Below the pieces are notes generated by a model. The model had not been told where the DNA came from, ran no database searches, and worked only from the letters and a program-made list of their open reading frames with translations. 64,000 nucleotides of DNA from Acanthosepion pharaonis (taxonomy: Eukaryota > Mollusca > Cephalopoda > Sepiida > Sepiidae): NCBI GenBank assembly GCA_903632075.3, contig CAHIKZ030001813.1, positions 5,650,001-5,714,000 on the forward strand, written 5' to 3'. Position 1 is the stretch's first letter; each line of letters opens with the position of its first letter. Of this stretch, positions 49,195 to 59,799 are shown piece by piece. The position numbers and the translations under genes were made by a program.

Positions 49195-49265
49195 GCATGT
49201 GTGTGTAGGGGGGTGTAGAATAATTAATTAAGGAACAAGTTGGAAAACATTTATAAAAATAATTG
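49195..49265. repeat. Short interspersed block, copy 2
   Basis: Matches 46830-46906. Confidence 0.6.
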
Positions 49266-49445
49266 CAGTAATGAAAATTTAGGAATCCAATATTTCGGGA
49301 ATGCACGTTGAGATCCGACCCGGAATGTTTTTAATTTGCTCACAGAGTTGGCCTGATTTCAAAATGGTATGATGTGTTGGGTTATAGCCTCTAAGGGTAA
49401 AGTTGAAAATACGTGACACAGTGACATACTGACATTCACATTTAC

Positions 49446-49622
49446 TTATTATATAGATATATGTACACAGCATGTGTAGATATGTTTATATCTATATGTA
49501 GGGCTTATTATATAGATATATGTACACAGCATGTGTAGATATGTTTATATCTATATATAGGGCTTATTATATAGATATATGTACACAGCATGTGTAGATA
49601 TGTTTATATCTATATGTAGGGC
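49446..49622. repeat. Three tandem copies of a 59-bp unit
   Basis: Units 49446-49504, 49505-49563 and 49564-49622 differ at essentially one position (gta/ata before gggc). Each unit contains the complementary pieces tatagatata and tatatctata, so it can fold. Confidence 0.95.
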
Positions 49623-51480
49623 TTGATTTCATTGTCTGAACAAAAATTACAAGGGCTATTGTTATTGAGAGAACCAAGATTAAATTGAACCGAATTCTGA
49701 TAGAAACCAAGTTTGTATTATATATAGGTCTTGCAGACAAAGCAGTAAATCCTTCCCAGTTATGAGTGGATTGACCAATTCAAGCAGCAACAGAATGGTG
49801 CATTCCCAAAATAGACACAAATTTTCCCAACTTTAGCTGATTGGTACACAATCCCATTAGCAGTCTAGTAAAATGTTTCTGAGGAGAGCATAATATCATT
49901 AATTCCTGATGATGCAGAACTGATGCTCCAAAAATAATACATCCTATTCATTTCCCCAGAAATTACAACAGATACAGGAAGCACAATAACAGTGTTATAT
50001 AAGATAAATTTTCAGCTACCATGCAATATTTTCCACATGGTCACGTCTATTGGTTAGACATTTTCATCAGTGATCAGCAACAGCCTGCATGTTGTGCTTG
50101 TAAAAGCCTTCACCAACAGGTGACCCCCACAATTCTGTCATCATTGCTGAAACGCATTACCCAATGTCTGTGCTTATATTCCTTTTTTGGTTACCATAAA
50201 TGTTCTGCAACTCACAGTAAATGCTAATAGGTATCATTTTTTTTTACATGGTGGAATTCAATAAACACCTAATTTGTATGCACTTTCATGTTAGACACCC
50301 TTTTGTCAGACTGCATTTAACCTGGTATCTATAACAAACCAAAAAAATATAGGTTATTGTTGTGAAGGTTAAGTCTCTACTGCTGTATCACCAGTTCTGG
50401 CATCACGCACTAACATAATAACATAGGAGACATTACTTTCAGAGCAACTTTCATTGTAGCTATAAAACTTATTATATTTCATAGTGCATTTCTGTCTTTG
50501 TTGATTTTAAAATTAGTTTGTCAGTTCACATTCACTTATTTTAAATTTATGTCTAATCAAAACATTTATTGTCTTTGTTTATAATTCAAAAATATACTAA
50601 TGTCAATAGAAAATAGTACAAAGAAATTAATTTGTTTATTCATTGCAATAATTGTGAAGAACTAATCAATACCTGTTTAGCCTTTCTTTTGCTTTGTTTG
50701 CAATTTTCTTTCCTCCCACCCAATCCTACCTATCCACTAATTAGCAGTATTGATTACTACTATCACTAATATGTTAGATAATAACACTAATTGTGCTATT
50801 ATCTAACATAAGAAAGTAACACCATAAAATTTATTCTTCTGTTAACTCTAGACAAACCTTTCATCAATGCAATTTCATCAATATTTCTTCATAAAATGAT
50901 TTATCTAAACCACCTGTCCATCTATATTTTTGTGATTTTTATATTTAAAATTTTATCATTCTTATGTTAAGTGCATTAAACTAAATGTTTATGTCTATGT
51001 CAACATCTGCTTGCATCCGATCATCATCCTCTCTCCTTATCCCTGGTGGTGTTGGTGCTGGCAATGGTAGTGAATCAAAGAGAGTTTGATGAGGCCATTT
51101 GTGGACAGCTTTATGTGATGTGAGAGGCCCACACACTTAGCCAGAAGCACTTCTCACACAACTCAAAGGGGATTGACACAGGCAAGATCTGGCAAAGCTG
51201 GTTACATTGGGATGTTGGATGCTTGGTCTGATGGGTCCCCCTTGGTTATGCCAGCCTGACTGGTGCTGCCCTCTTCTGCTGGTTTGGACATTGAGATCAT
51301 GTAGATCTTTGCCTATTCCGCTGTTGGGGTTTTTGGAGGTTGGTCATGTTCAGTCTGGTTCTTCTTCTTTGATCTTACTATCATGGGTGGCACTACAGGA
51401 GTTAAAACTGGATATATAGCAAGCTTTCTACAATATATTTACTGACCACCCACCAATAAAGTGTTGTATTTCCATGTGCC
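49623..51480. other. Gene-free stretch with unclassified repeats
   Basis: 49640-50240 and 51030-51480 are less A+T rich than average and resemble decayed repeat sequence. No protein could be assigned. Confidence 0.35.
50770..50810. repeat. Perfect 14-bp hairpin
   Basis: TATGTTAGATAATA (50770-50783) pairs with TATTATCTAACATA (50797-50810) across a 13-base loop. Confidence 0.85.
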
Positions 51481-51605
51481 CATAAAGCAATGCTTAATGT
51501 CATCTCCATGTTTGTGAAGCCATTCTTGTACAACTCATGCAATATAACAGGGTGTAATGCCTTGCTAAACAGTCATTGACTATTGTTATGAGTGGGTTTA
51601 ACTGG
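51481..51605. repeat. 125-bp block, source or first copy
   Basis: Identical to 52669-52793 except two positions; see the copy embedded in the LINE. Confidence 0.9.
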
Positions 51606-51743
51606 TCTTCAACATTGTTGAAGTAGACATTATGCAACAAAGTAATGCTCGGACTGTGTTGTAGAGTAGTTTCACAGTGGAGGCTTGTATTTCACTAAGT
51701 CGGTCTTAAAATAGGTTCGACGTACAAAACGTTAGGAACTTGA

Positions 51744-52098
51744 TATAATAGGTAATGATGCAGAGAAATCTAGTGGTGGTTGCTGATAGTCTTAGTACCC
51801 GACTAACGGTCATCCGACATCGACTGATTGACCAATGATATTTAGTCCCCCGACCCCACAAGGCATCAAGGCTGGTTTAACGCGGGATCTCCGAGCCCGT
51901 GGGCTCGGCCAAAAATATGCCCATTGAACCCGTATAAATGGGTCCAGGGTTGGTTTACCTCCCCGAAAGAGAATCCGCCCTTCGGCATAGCCTCTTTCAG
52001 GTTCCTCTCTGCCCGAAGGCAGAGAGTTCAACCGATCAGCCAGTCAACTGACTGACCAACTCCCTGAGCGACTGCTACTATTCCTACTTATAATAGGT
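51744..52098. mobile_element. G+C-rich inserted block flanked by 10-bp direct repeats
   Basis: TATAATAGGT occurs at 51744-51753 and again at 52089-52098. The 335 bp between them is by far the most G+C-rich stretch of the window, with several short inverted pairs (gagcccgtgggctc, ctctgcc...ggcagag) and a TATAAAT box near 51934. An LTR or other small mobile element is likely; the class is unknown. Confidence 0.45.
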
Positions 52099-52139
52099 GA
52101 GAGAGTCTACTAACTACAGAATAGGTGTGTTCCACTATA

Positions 52140-53105
52140 ACAGACTGAGGTATTCTCAGCAAAAGAAATGGCTTGTAAATTTTAATACCTCCAAAACAAA
52201 ACTGTTTTAATTTAATCACCACAGAGAAACTTTTCTATCTGACATCAGCATGGTTGATGCTAAACTCCAGGAAAGCAACACTCTACATCTTCTGGGCTTC
52301 ATGTTTTCTGCTGACATGAAGTTGGGTGACTATATTGAATCAGTTGCTATATCTACTGCAAGGAAAGTTCGTTCAGTGTGTTGTACCAGAAAATTTTTCT
52401 TATCAGAATCCATCTTGCCCATTGATAAATCTACCATTCGTCTGTGCATTGAATAGAGTTCCCAGATCTGGTGCTCCCGCTATACATCTCAAGATTCTTG
52501 ACAAAATTCAAAGAAGGATCTGTAATGTAATTGATCCTGACCAGGCATTTCAACTTCAGTCACTTTATCATCAATGTGGTTTCCCTCTTTTTTTTTTTTT
52601 ACAAATATTTCATGGTAACTGTTCTGATAAGCTTTTTTCCCCGGGTGCCCCAATTACATGAATTTAAGCATAAAGCAATGCTTAATGTCATCTCCATGTT
52701 TGTGAAGCCATTCTTGTACAACACATGCAATATAACAGGGTGTAATGCCTTGCTAAACAGTCATTGACTATTGTTATGAGTGGGTTTAAATGGTTTTAGA
52801 CTGGCAACTAGGTCTCAATGTTTTGCTGTTGAACTAGCTAGATACAACTGCCACTTCTACTCTAACACTTTTTCTCGCACTTCTCACGAGTGGAACCCCT
52901 TTCCAATTTCTTGCTTACCTTATAAGTACAATCTTCAAAAATTCAAATGCAATCACCATCTTCTGTCTTCTTTAACCATGTTCCTTTTTTGTCCTTTCCT
53001 CAGTCATCCTCACTAAAGTCTTCTCATTCTCTTTCACGCCCTGTAACACTCTGCATTCTAGTGGTACTTTTGCTTTGCTTGGGGTAAAATGATTAAAAAA
53101 AAAAT
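52140..53105 (+). mobile_element. 5'-truncated Jockey-type LINE containing a copied 125-bp block
   Basis: It encodes remnants KWLVNFN, LLGFMFSADMKLGDYIESVA, IQRRICNVIDPD and a C-terminus to 53000. The tail 'gctttgcttggggtaaaatg' and an A run follow. The coding region is interrupted at 52669-52793. Confidence 0.85.
52669..52793. repeat. 125-bp block, second copy, inside the LINE
   Basis: It has the same length as 51481-51605 with two substitutions (actcatg to acacatg, aactgg to aaatgg). It sits between LINE residues ..LHEFK and ..LATRS-type sequence that are contiguous in other copies, so it is a foreign insert. Confidence 0.9.
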
Positions 53106-53109
53106 TTCC

Positions 53110-53720
53110 CAAACGATCACATGGTATCTACCAGCTTGTTGTTTTCCCCACAGTACAACCATGGGGCTATCACTTCCACATAATAATAATGCAGCCATAC
53201 ACTGCCATCCATCTTACTCAGAAAATAAAATTCATCAGACATCATGACTGTCCTCCATTTATATACAGTCCAGTCTAAATACATTTATGATAATTGAAGA
53301 TGCTTTCAGTCATAGAAATTGGCTGGGGACTGACTGGTTTGCAGTTAATTCTTAACTCAACAAGAATTTGTATACTGGGTGTTGTGACACATTCTTTTCT
53401 TCACCTTGAATAAAACTGAAATTTTTGCAACAGTAGCACTTTTGTTGGTTTGTACTTGGTAGGAAAACCTCCATTTACTTTTCACATTAATGTCTTAGCT
53501 ACTGAATGTCTTGTCAACAAATGATGATTTTTCACTCTCCTCAGACCAGTACTCACAAATGAACATGGGAACTCCACAAGCCATTCTGTCCTCTGGCCAT
53601 AACAATTTAGCCTTTATCAAAATCCCACAAATCTTTATTTTTGTTTATAACTGCAATATTCAACCCATGACAATGAAGCACATTTACTGCATGCACTTTG
53701 ATTACACACTTCATTGAACA
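53110..53720 (-). mobile_element. Possible Tc1/mariner-type transposase relic
   Basis: The minus strand contains VMMSDEFYFLSKMDGSVWLH (near 53250-53190), which resembles the first catalytic SDE block of Tc1-type transposases. The rest is stop-filled and no TIRs were found. Confidence 0.35.
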
Positions 53721-53766
53721 AATTTTAATCCAGCAAAGTATAATCAAATATTTGTATTTTTCTTTT

Positions 53767-54980
53767 AAAACAATTTACCTTAAGCAAGGCAGGAGTGCCA
53801 CTAGCATGCAAGGGGTTACAGAGGATTGAGAACAAGAGTAAAGAGGTGTGTTTGGGGAAAGGATACAGAAAAAGACAGGGAACAAGCTCAGGGTGTCAGA
53901 TGTCAATTGACATTAAACTTGAATATTTGAAGATTATAGTCATAGGGGAAACAAGTAAAGAGTTCCACAGATGGGAAGTGCAAGAGAAGAAGCTGTTTGA
54001 GTAATCATTTTGACAGTGAAAGGGTGGGACTGAGATGCCAGTCTGGGAGATCACTTAAATTCATGCAGTCTGGGAACCAGCAAAAGTAGCTCATTAGAAC
54101 AGTTGCCATGAAAATACTTATGGAAGAGACAGAGGGAAGCCATGGCCCATCTGTAGGAAAGCAATTGTAGACTAGATGCCAGATCAGGACCTATCACATT
54201 GCATATTCATCTCTGGACTTTGTTGAAGACTTCAAGACATACAGCAAGAGGACAAGTCCATATATGATAGCAATATTCCATGCAAGGATAGATGGTTGAT
54301 TTAAAGATTTGAAGGATGGACTTTCTGGTATGACACAGAGAACCAACTATCCTTGCAGTAGATGCAACTATTGATTCAATGTATTTATTCCATCTCATGT
54401 CAGTGGACAGCGTGAGACCAAGCAGACATAACGAGGTGCTCTTGAGGAGTTGGGAATCAGCCATTCTGATGGGAGGCAGGGAGGGTTCTCTGTCATGCGT
54501 AAAGGAGAGCAGTTTCATTTTGGAGGCATTCCTTCCCAGTCAACCACAGATCGGAGGTCCTTTTAGAGATCAGCAGCCAGGTTAGTTTTGTCAATGATAC
54601 CAGATTTACTACTGAGGCAGGAGTAAATAGTAGTGTCATTCATGTAGATGCCTACTTGGGAACTGATGACATCAAGAAGGTCATTAATGAAGATCAGGAA
54701 CAGTGTAGGGCCCAAGATAGAGCCTTGGGGAGCACCAGGGTTTGTGATGGAGGACCCGTTTAGGATGACCTTCATTTCACGATTTGACAGGATTTGATTG
54801 CATTAAGTCAAATAATCGTCCTGTAATACTGTATCCCTGAAGCTTACGAAGAAGGCTAGCATACCAAACTCTATTAAATACTTTAAAGATGTCTAGAGCT
54901 ATGGCTTGAGCTTCTCCATTATTGTCATGTGTATTAATAACTTTTAATTTTTTTATAATTTGTTCTACTAGCAACACTTA
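53767..54980 (-). mobile_element. Jockey-type LINE, best RT relic
   Basis: Reading leftwards from 54980 on the minus strand: AIALDIFKVFNRVWYASLLR (RT block with DISKAFD-like box), [20 protein letters not shown] (54725-54665), YMNDTTIYSCLSSKSG (FADD replaced by YMND), then [16 protein letters not shown] and PCMEYCYHIWT. The 3' tail at 53767-53820 is ccttaagcaaggcaggagtg. Frameshifted. Confidence 0.85.
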
Positions 54981-55049
54981 TATTTCTTTCTATCAAAGGA
55001 ATCTCATCGGAATATGTTCAAATATCTGTATTTTAAATATGCTTTTTTT

Positions 55050-55069
55050 AAATAATAATAATAATAATA
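55050..55069. repeat. (AAT)n microsatellite
   Basis: About six AAT units. Confidence 0.9.
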
Positions 55070-55102
55070 ATACTAGTACTTTTAAATAATAAATATCTGT
55101 TT

Positions 55103-55200
55103 ACACTATTTTCATTGTTCAGACTGTTATCCTTGTCTTTATTGTCATATTCATGATATTTCAGCCGTTTCATACTTTGGTCATCTTTAAGTGATGTCTA
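55103..55200. repeat. Diverged single arm of the 10154-10468 palindrome family
   Basis: The pieces gttcagactgttatccttgt, tttattgtcatattcatgat and atttcagcc follow the order of the left palindrome arm (attcaaactattgtcctcat, ctttgttgccatatttat, catttcagcc). No inverted partner is nearby. Confidence 0.6.
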
Positions 55201-57899
55201 TATTTTAAATAATATACACAAAGCAAGTTTGATAAATGCTTGATTGTATGTTCTATTTTCTCTTTTGTTAAAATATTGCTTGTGCTGTAAAATATTACAT
55301 CTATAAAGTTTGAATAAATGCTATAGCTGAATTAATAAGTTTTCTTTATATGGTCTTTCTAAGTAAACAAGGGCTTAAGCTAAACTACTGTCCCTGCTTA
55401 ACATTTCAATAATCTTCCTATACTTCAATACATCTTACCATTTTTGTTGTACATTTTAAAGAAATTCTTTTTTGCAAGAAGTTTTAAAACTATTAACATT
55501 CTTATTAACACAGCATTTAGTTAATTGTCTATTAATCATATAACATATTATAGTTAAAATTGAGTTGTATAAACATAAATTAAAATAACTAATTTTTTTA
55601 TTTGAGTTAACATTGAACACCACCATTCTTATAATGTTGTAGTGAGAGGTGCTACTCTGTAATGGAAAATGAATTAAACATTTCAAAAGAAACAAATCCA
55701 ACATGTGAAGAAATTTTTATGTAAATAAAAGATGTCTGTCAAAAGGGAAACAGAAAATTATATTAAAGTGTATAAGACAGCTAAAAAAGGGTAAAAAACA
55801 TTGTGCTTATCTGAAAAGTGAGAATATGATGTGCCACATGGTTGTGTGATATTAAGTAGTCAGTCTGCCTGGTAACTCAGTCTCACCGGAAGAAAAGACT
55901 GTACATGTTTTCAACCTATTGCATGCTGATCAAAAAAGAGACTTTATGTCCCTTCCTTTTATAGTTTTAAATATAATGCCTGCACGGCTGTTTAAAAGCC
56001 TTGTTTTTGTCATATAGGAATATCCAACATGGCATGTAAACGAAATATTCGGCGAAAAATCTCATTCATCAGTAACATATTAAACACCTCATAGAATGTA
56101 AAGTTCTTAAAGCAAATCTATGCCAAACTGTTTTCATGAATCCTTGATGACTTGGCTGTCTGAAAATGACAACATCAAGATGAAATAATGGAAACTGACT
56201 GTGAAAAACACAATTATGCGCAACAAGTTTTTGATCAATCAGTAAATTTCTGGACCTTTTCGGGCGATGTTATAGGATCCAGATGGCTCTTGTTTGCACA
56301 TGGAATTATTCACTGGTAATTAATCTTCGATTTGGCTGTGGAAAATGTCACTTGGTGGTTAGCATTAAGAAATTATGCCCAATTTTCTGAGAAAAATTAT
56401 CGTTTTTTTTATGAAAAAATATTTATTTTCACTTTAAAATAATATCATTCAAACTTCATGCCTTTCTCTTTCATTTGGCGTGAACATCATTGAATAAAAG
56501 GAACAGCTAAATGGCCTGGAGATGGGAAATACGAAAGACATGTGGCAAAAAAAAAAAACAATGTTGTCTGCTAAGTGTTGTTGTCATCACCCAGGTCACA
56601 GGGTGTTAAAAACAAAACACATTAAGCCATTGTTCAAACATAGGTTATATCAAGCCCTACTAATGTTGACCCTTTTTTTTCCACTCTTTGCTCTTATCTG
56701 GGAGTGGTGGGTTTTATTACAACTAGTTCTAAATGTTTATTGCTGGCTGGCTGACCTTTGACCCAGAGATGTAAAAGTCAATTTGGTTTAATTTTCCTTA
56801 TCACTGCTATTTTTTGGAAAAACAAACTTTTGGTTTCTGGTGGTCAGGAATCTTTTGCCTTTTACTAAAGATTTCCATGGCCGGGTGTCAATTTTTTTTT
56901 AACCCCTGTCAGTCATATAATTGAAAATTACCAATGGACTTTGTTGCATTTTGACCCCTAGGAAAATTGATTTCCTTCAAAACTCTCAATTTTATGCCTA
57001 AAATAGTTTGATTATGATTTAGACTTTCTGATTTCCCCCTAAAAAAGGTTAATTTCCCATTAATGGGGAAAATTTTTGTTTAGAACTAGAAAAAATGCAA
57101 AATTTTCACTATTTTTTCACATTTTCCCCACTGAAAAAAATTCTGAGTCATTTACACCAGCCAATTTTACTTTTAAATGAAAGAATATATCCTTTGCTTT
57201 CAGAAAATACCTAGTTTCATGGGATTCAGATCAAAAGTTTCCTTGATATTTGTTTAGATGATGATAAAACAGTCATTTTTCAATATTTTATCCCTATAAA
57301 AGTATGAAAATCTATTTTTTGAGAGAAAATAAGCTGTGACAAAATGACTTTTGCCATTTTTGTGATGATTTTTACTTGGGATAGAAATTTTTTAGCACAG
57401 CAAACCTGAATTGATTTTATTTAAGTTCAGTGGGGCTATAGGAAACCTCAAACAGCTGTGCCTGCCACATAGTAGTATAATCCCCACACTAAATTTTCTT
57501 AGATATCAAAAATTAACCATACTTCTTTGTTAAATTCAAATCTACAATAATAGTTTCCTACATTCAAAATTTCTTCAAAATATGGCAAGTAACCTAAGGT
57601 CAGCAAGAAAATGTTTTTTTTTTAATTTACTGGAATCAAAGAGGGACTTCAAGTATAAATTAAGAATATTTTTAAGAATGCTTATTAACTCTAATTAACC
57701 TCCAGCAACCAAAAATTGTTAATATGAAAATGATAAAAATTGAAATTGTTTATGTCACCTATTTTCAATCTGCTGAATATATTGCCTTCATTCAATTTCT
57801 TGACTTCAGAGTGAAATTTTCACTTTCTAAAATTATAGTTTGTTTTACATGGAGAAAAAAAGGGTGTCAGTTTAAACCAACGCTAGGAAGATACCAGTT
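55201..57899. other. Gene-free stretch, unclassified repeat at 56880-57480
   Basis: 55840-56350 has moderate composition but no assignable frame. 56880-57480 is rich in paired A/T runs and 'tttcccc' motifs and looks like an old repeat. Confidence 0.35.
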
Positions 57900-58368
57900 A
57901 AAGTAAGAATCGGCAATATTATTGGTTCTGACCTAGCATCTTGGCTTTGATCACTTTCCCATTGCTGTAATGTAGCTTCACTGTGCATTTACTATAAATA
58001 TTTCATAGTAATATTGTTTGGATGAACTCTTTGCTATGGTACCTAGACTTTATGAATTTAAGCACAGTACTAGATTGGCAGTAAGATCTCATCAATTCAC
58101 AGTTGAATTGATTAGATGTATTGTAACCATAAGTTCTGTGCTAACAGTTTCTTTTCTCACACTTTGTTTTAGAATTCTCTTCTAGTTCCATGCTTTCCAG
58201 CCAGATTTGAACTTCAAAAATTTAAATGCAATGTCAATCATTATCTACTGTCTTGTTGATTACTCTTCTACTATTTTTCTCACTCTTTAATAATGTTTCT
58301 CTTTTTTCTTATTCTTTCACATCCAGTAACACCTTGTGTCTTAGTGTTTACTACCTTGACTGAAATTA

Positions 58369-58402
<34 letters not shown>
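57900..58402 (+). mobile_element. 5'-truncated Jockey-type LINE with 31-A tail
   Basis: It matches the copy at 14880-15500 in the C-terminal coding region. The 3' end is followed by about 31 uninterrupted A (58371-58401). Confidence 0.8.
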
Positions 58403-58403
<1 letters not shown>

Positions 58404-59450
58404 AGAAAAAATAAACAAAAAACAACTTGGGTTGGGTTTTTAAACTATGTGCTTGATGAAATAAATAATAATTACTTTTAAAAGGTCTTGTCTAATCTCT
58501 GGTAAATAAAGGGTTTGGAGTTCATTGTCTTCTTGAATAACCATCATTTGAAGGAAGGGAATTTATAAAAATAAAAATTTTATTCATTTTTCAGCGTGCT
58601 AATCTCGCTACCGAATTTTTTTTAATTATCTTTCAATCTCATTAATGCAAATCGGAAAACGATTTAATTTTCTGAAATATGCAATCCTGAAAAAGTGGAC
58701 TGATAAGAATACTTGCCTTATTCTTTCTTTAGACTGTGTACTTAGTATCATTCTGTTCAGTTAGTTTTGTTTTCACTTCAGTTCAAGGTAGGCTTATGAT
58801 TCAAATCAGAAATAAGAAAAAAACTATCAAATAATATTTTCAAATAATTTTATGGCATCACCAACTAAAACTTTAAAATCCAGAAAAAGTTCAGTGAAAT
58901 TAAAGTTTAATAATCACTAGGAAAAAAAAAAAAGATAACGAAAAAATTATTTAGGGTAGGTGCTTTCGAAAGTTTGGTCACATCAAATATTCAAGGATTG
59001 TAAAAGGCTTACCTTTTTTTGTTAATATATAAATCAGGAATTGAGAATGTACGGCTGTGTTTGAATATTTGCAGTAAATTTTTTTAGTCACAAGAAGACA
59101 GACATGTTGTCTTTTTTTATTAATCAGTTTTTATGTTTAAATGCTGCGAGCCTAAATGAAACAAATATTTAACTGTTGCTTAGTGACGGGCAGACAACAA
59201 CTGAGAAAGCTTAGGAGATCGACCAAAATATTACGAATAAAAAACAATAATTTCCTTATATAATCAGCAGCTGTAAAATATTTCCAAACAGAGGAATTTT
59301 AAATTCATAATTTAAAATGTCAAAAATCCCCACCTCAAAAATAATGAAAAATGAAAGAAATCTACTCAGATTTTTTTTACCGGCAATTTTTAGTCCAACT
59401 ATTTTTAATTTTTGCTTTAATTCTAAATAAATTGGATCTTCATTTCCGAG
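58403..59450. other. Gene-free A+T-rich stretch
   Basis: Nothing recognisable was seen here. Confidence 0.4.
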
Positions 59451-59581
59451 ATTTCTTTTTTTATTACAATCCTCGATTTAACATGTCCAATTTACAAAAG
59501 AAACTAACACCTCTACTAAGGCATGAACTACTAACGGAACCGAACCTCAGGCAAAAACACTGACGAAAATTGAAAAAAATG

Positions 59582-59764
59582 TCATGTTACATTTGATTTA
59601 TTCGTTCGCCTACATCGAACAAAATGTGACACAAGGTCAAGTAAAAGTTTAATGTGTGATTTCAGAAGCCGTTCAAAATTGTTCAAGTCCTCACGTCGCT
59701 GCCCCTTTTTAGGGGACACCTCAAGTGACGGGTAATTACCCCAATCCCCTGAAGGAGATGGGTA
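59582..59764 (-). CDS. Possible terminal coding exon of an unidentified minus-strand gene
   Basis: Reading on the minus strand, a CAG acceptor (59767-59765) is followed by 60 open codons and a TGA. The frame begins YPSPSGDWGNYPSLEVSPKK and contains REDLNNFERLLKSHIKLLLD. The block is markedly richer in G+C than its surroundings. An AATAAA motif lies about 120 bp downstream near 59460. The polypyrimidine tract is weak, no partner exon was found, and I do not recognise the protein. It could instead be part of an untranslated ARMC9 5' exon or a chance frame in a conserved element. Confidence 0.35.
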   Translation of the reverse strand, partial: YPSPSGDWGNYPSLEVSPKKGQRREDLNNFERLLKSHIKLLLDLVSHFVRCRRTNKSNVT

Positions 59765-59799
59765 CTGCTTGTTGAGATGGCTCCCAAAGACTCGAAAAC

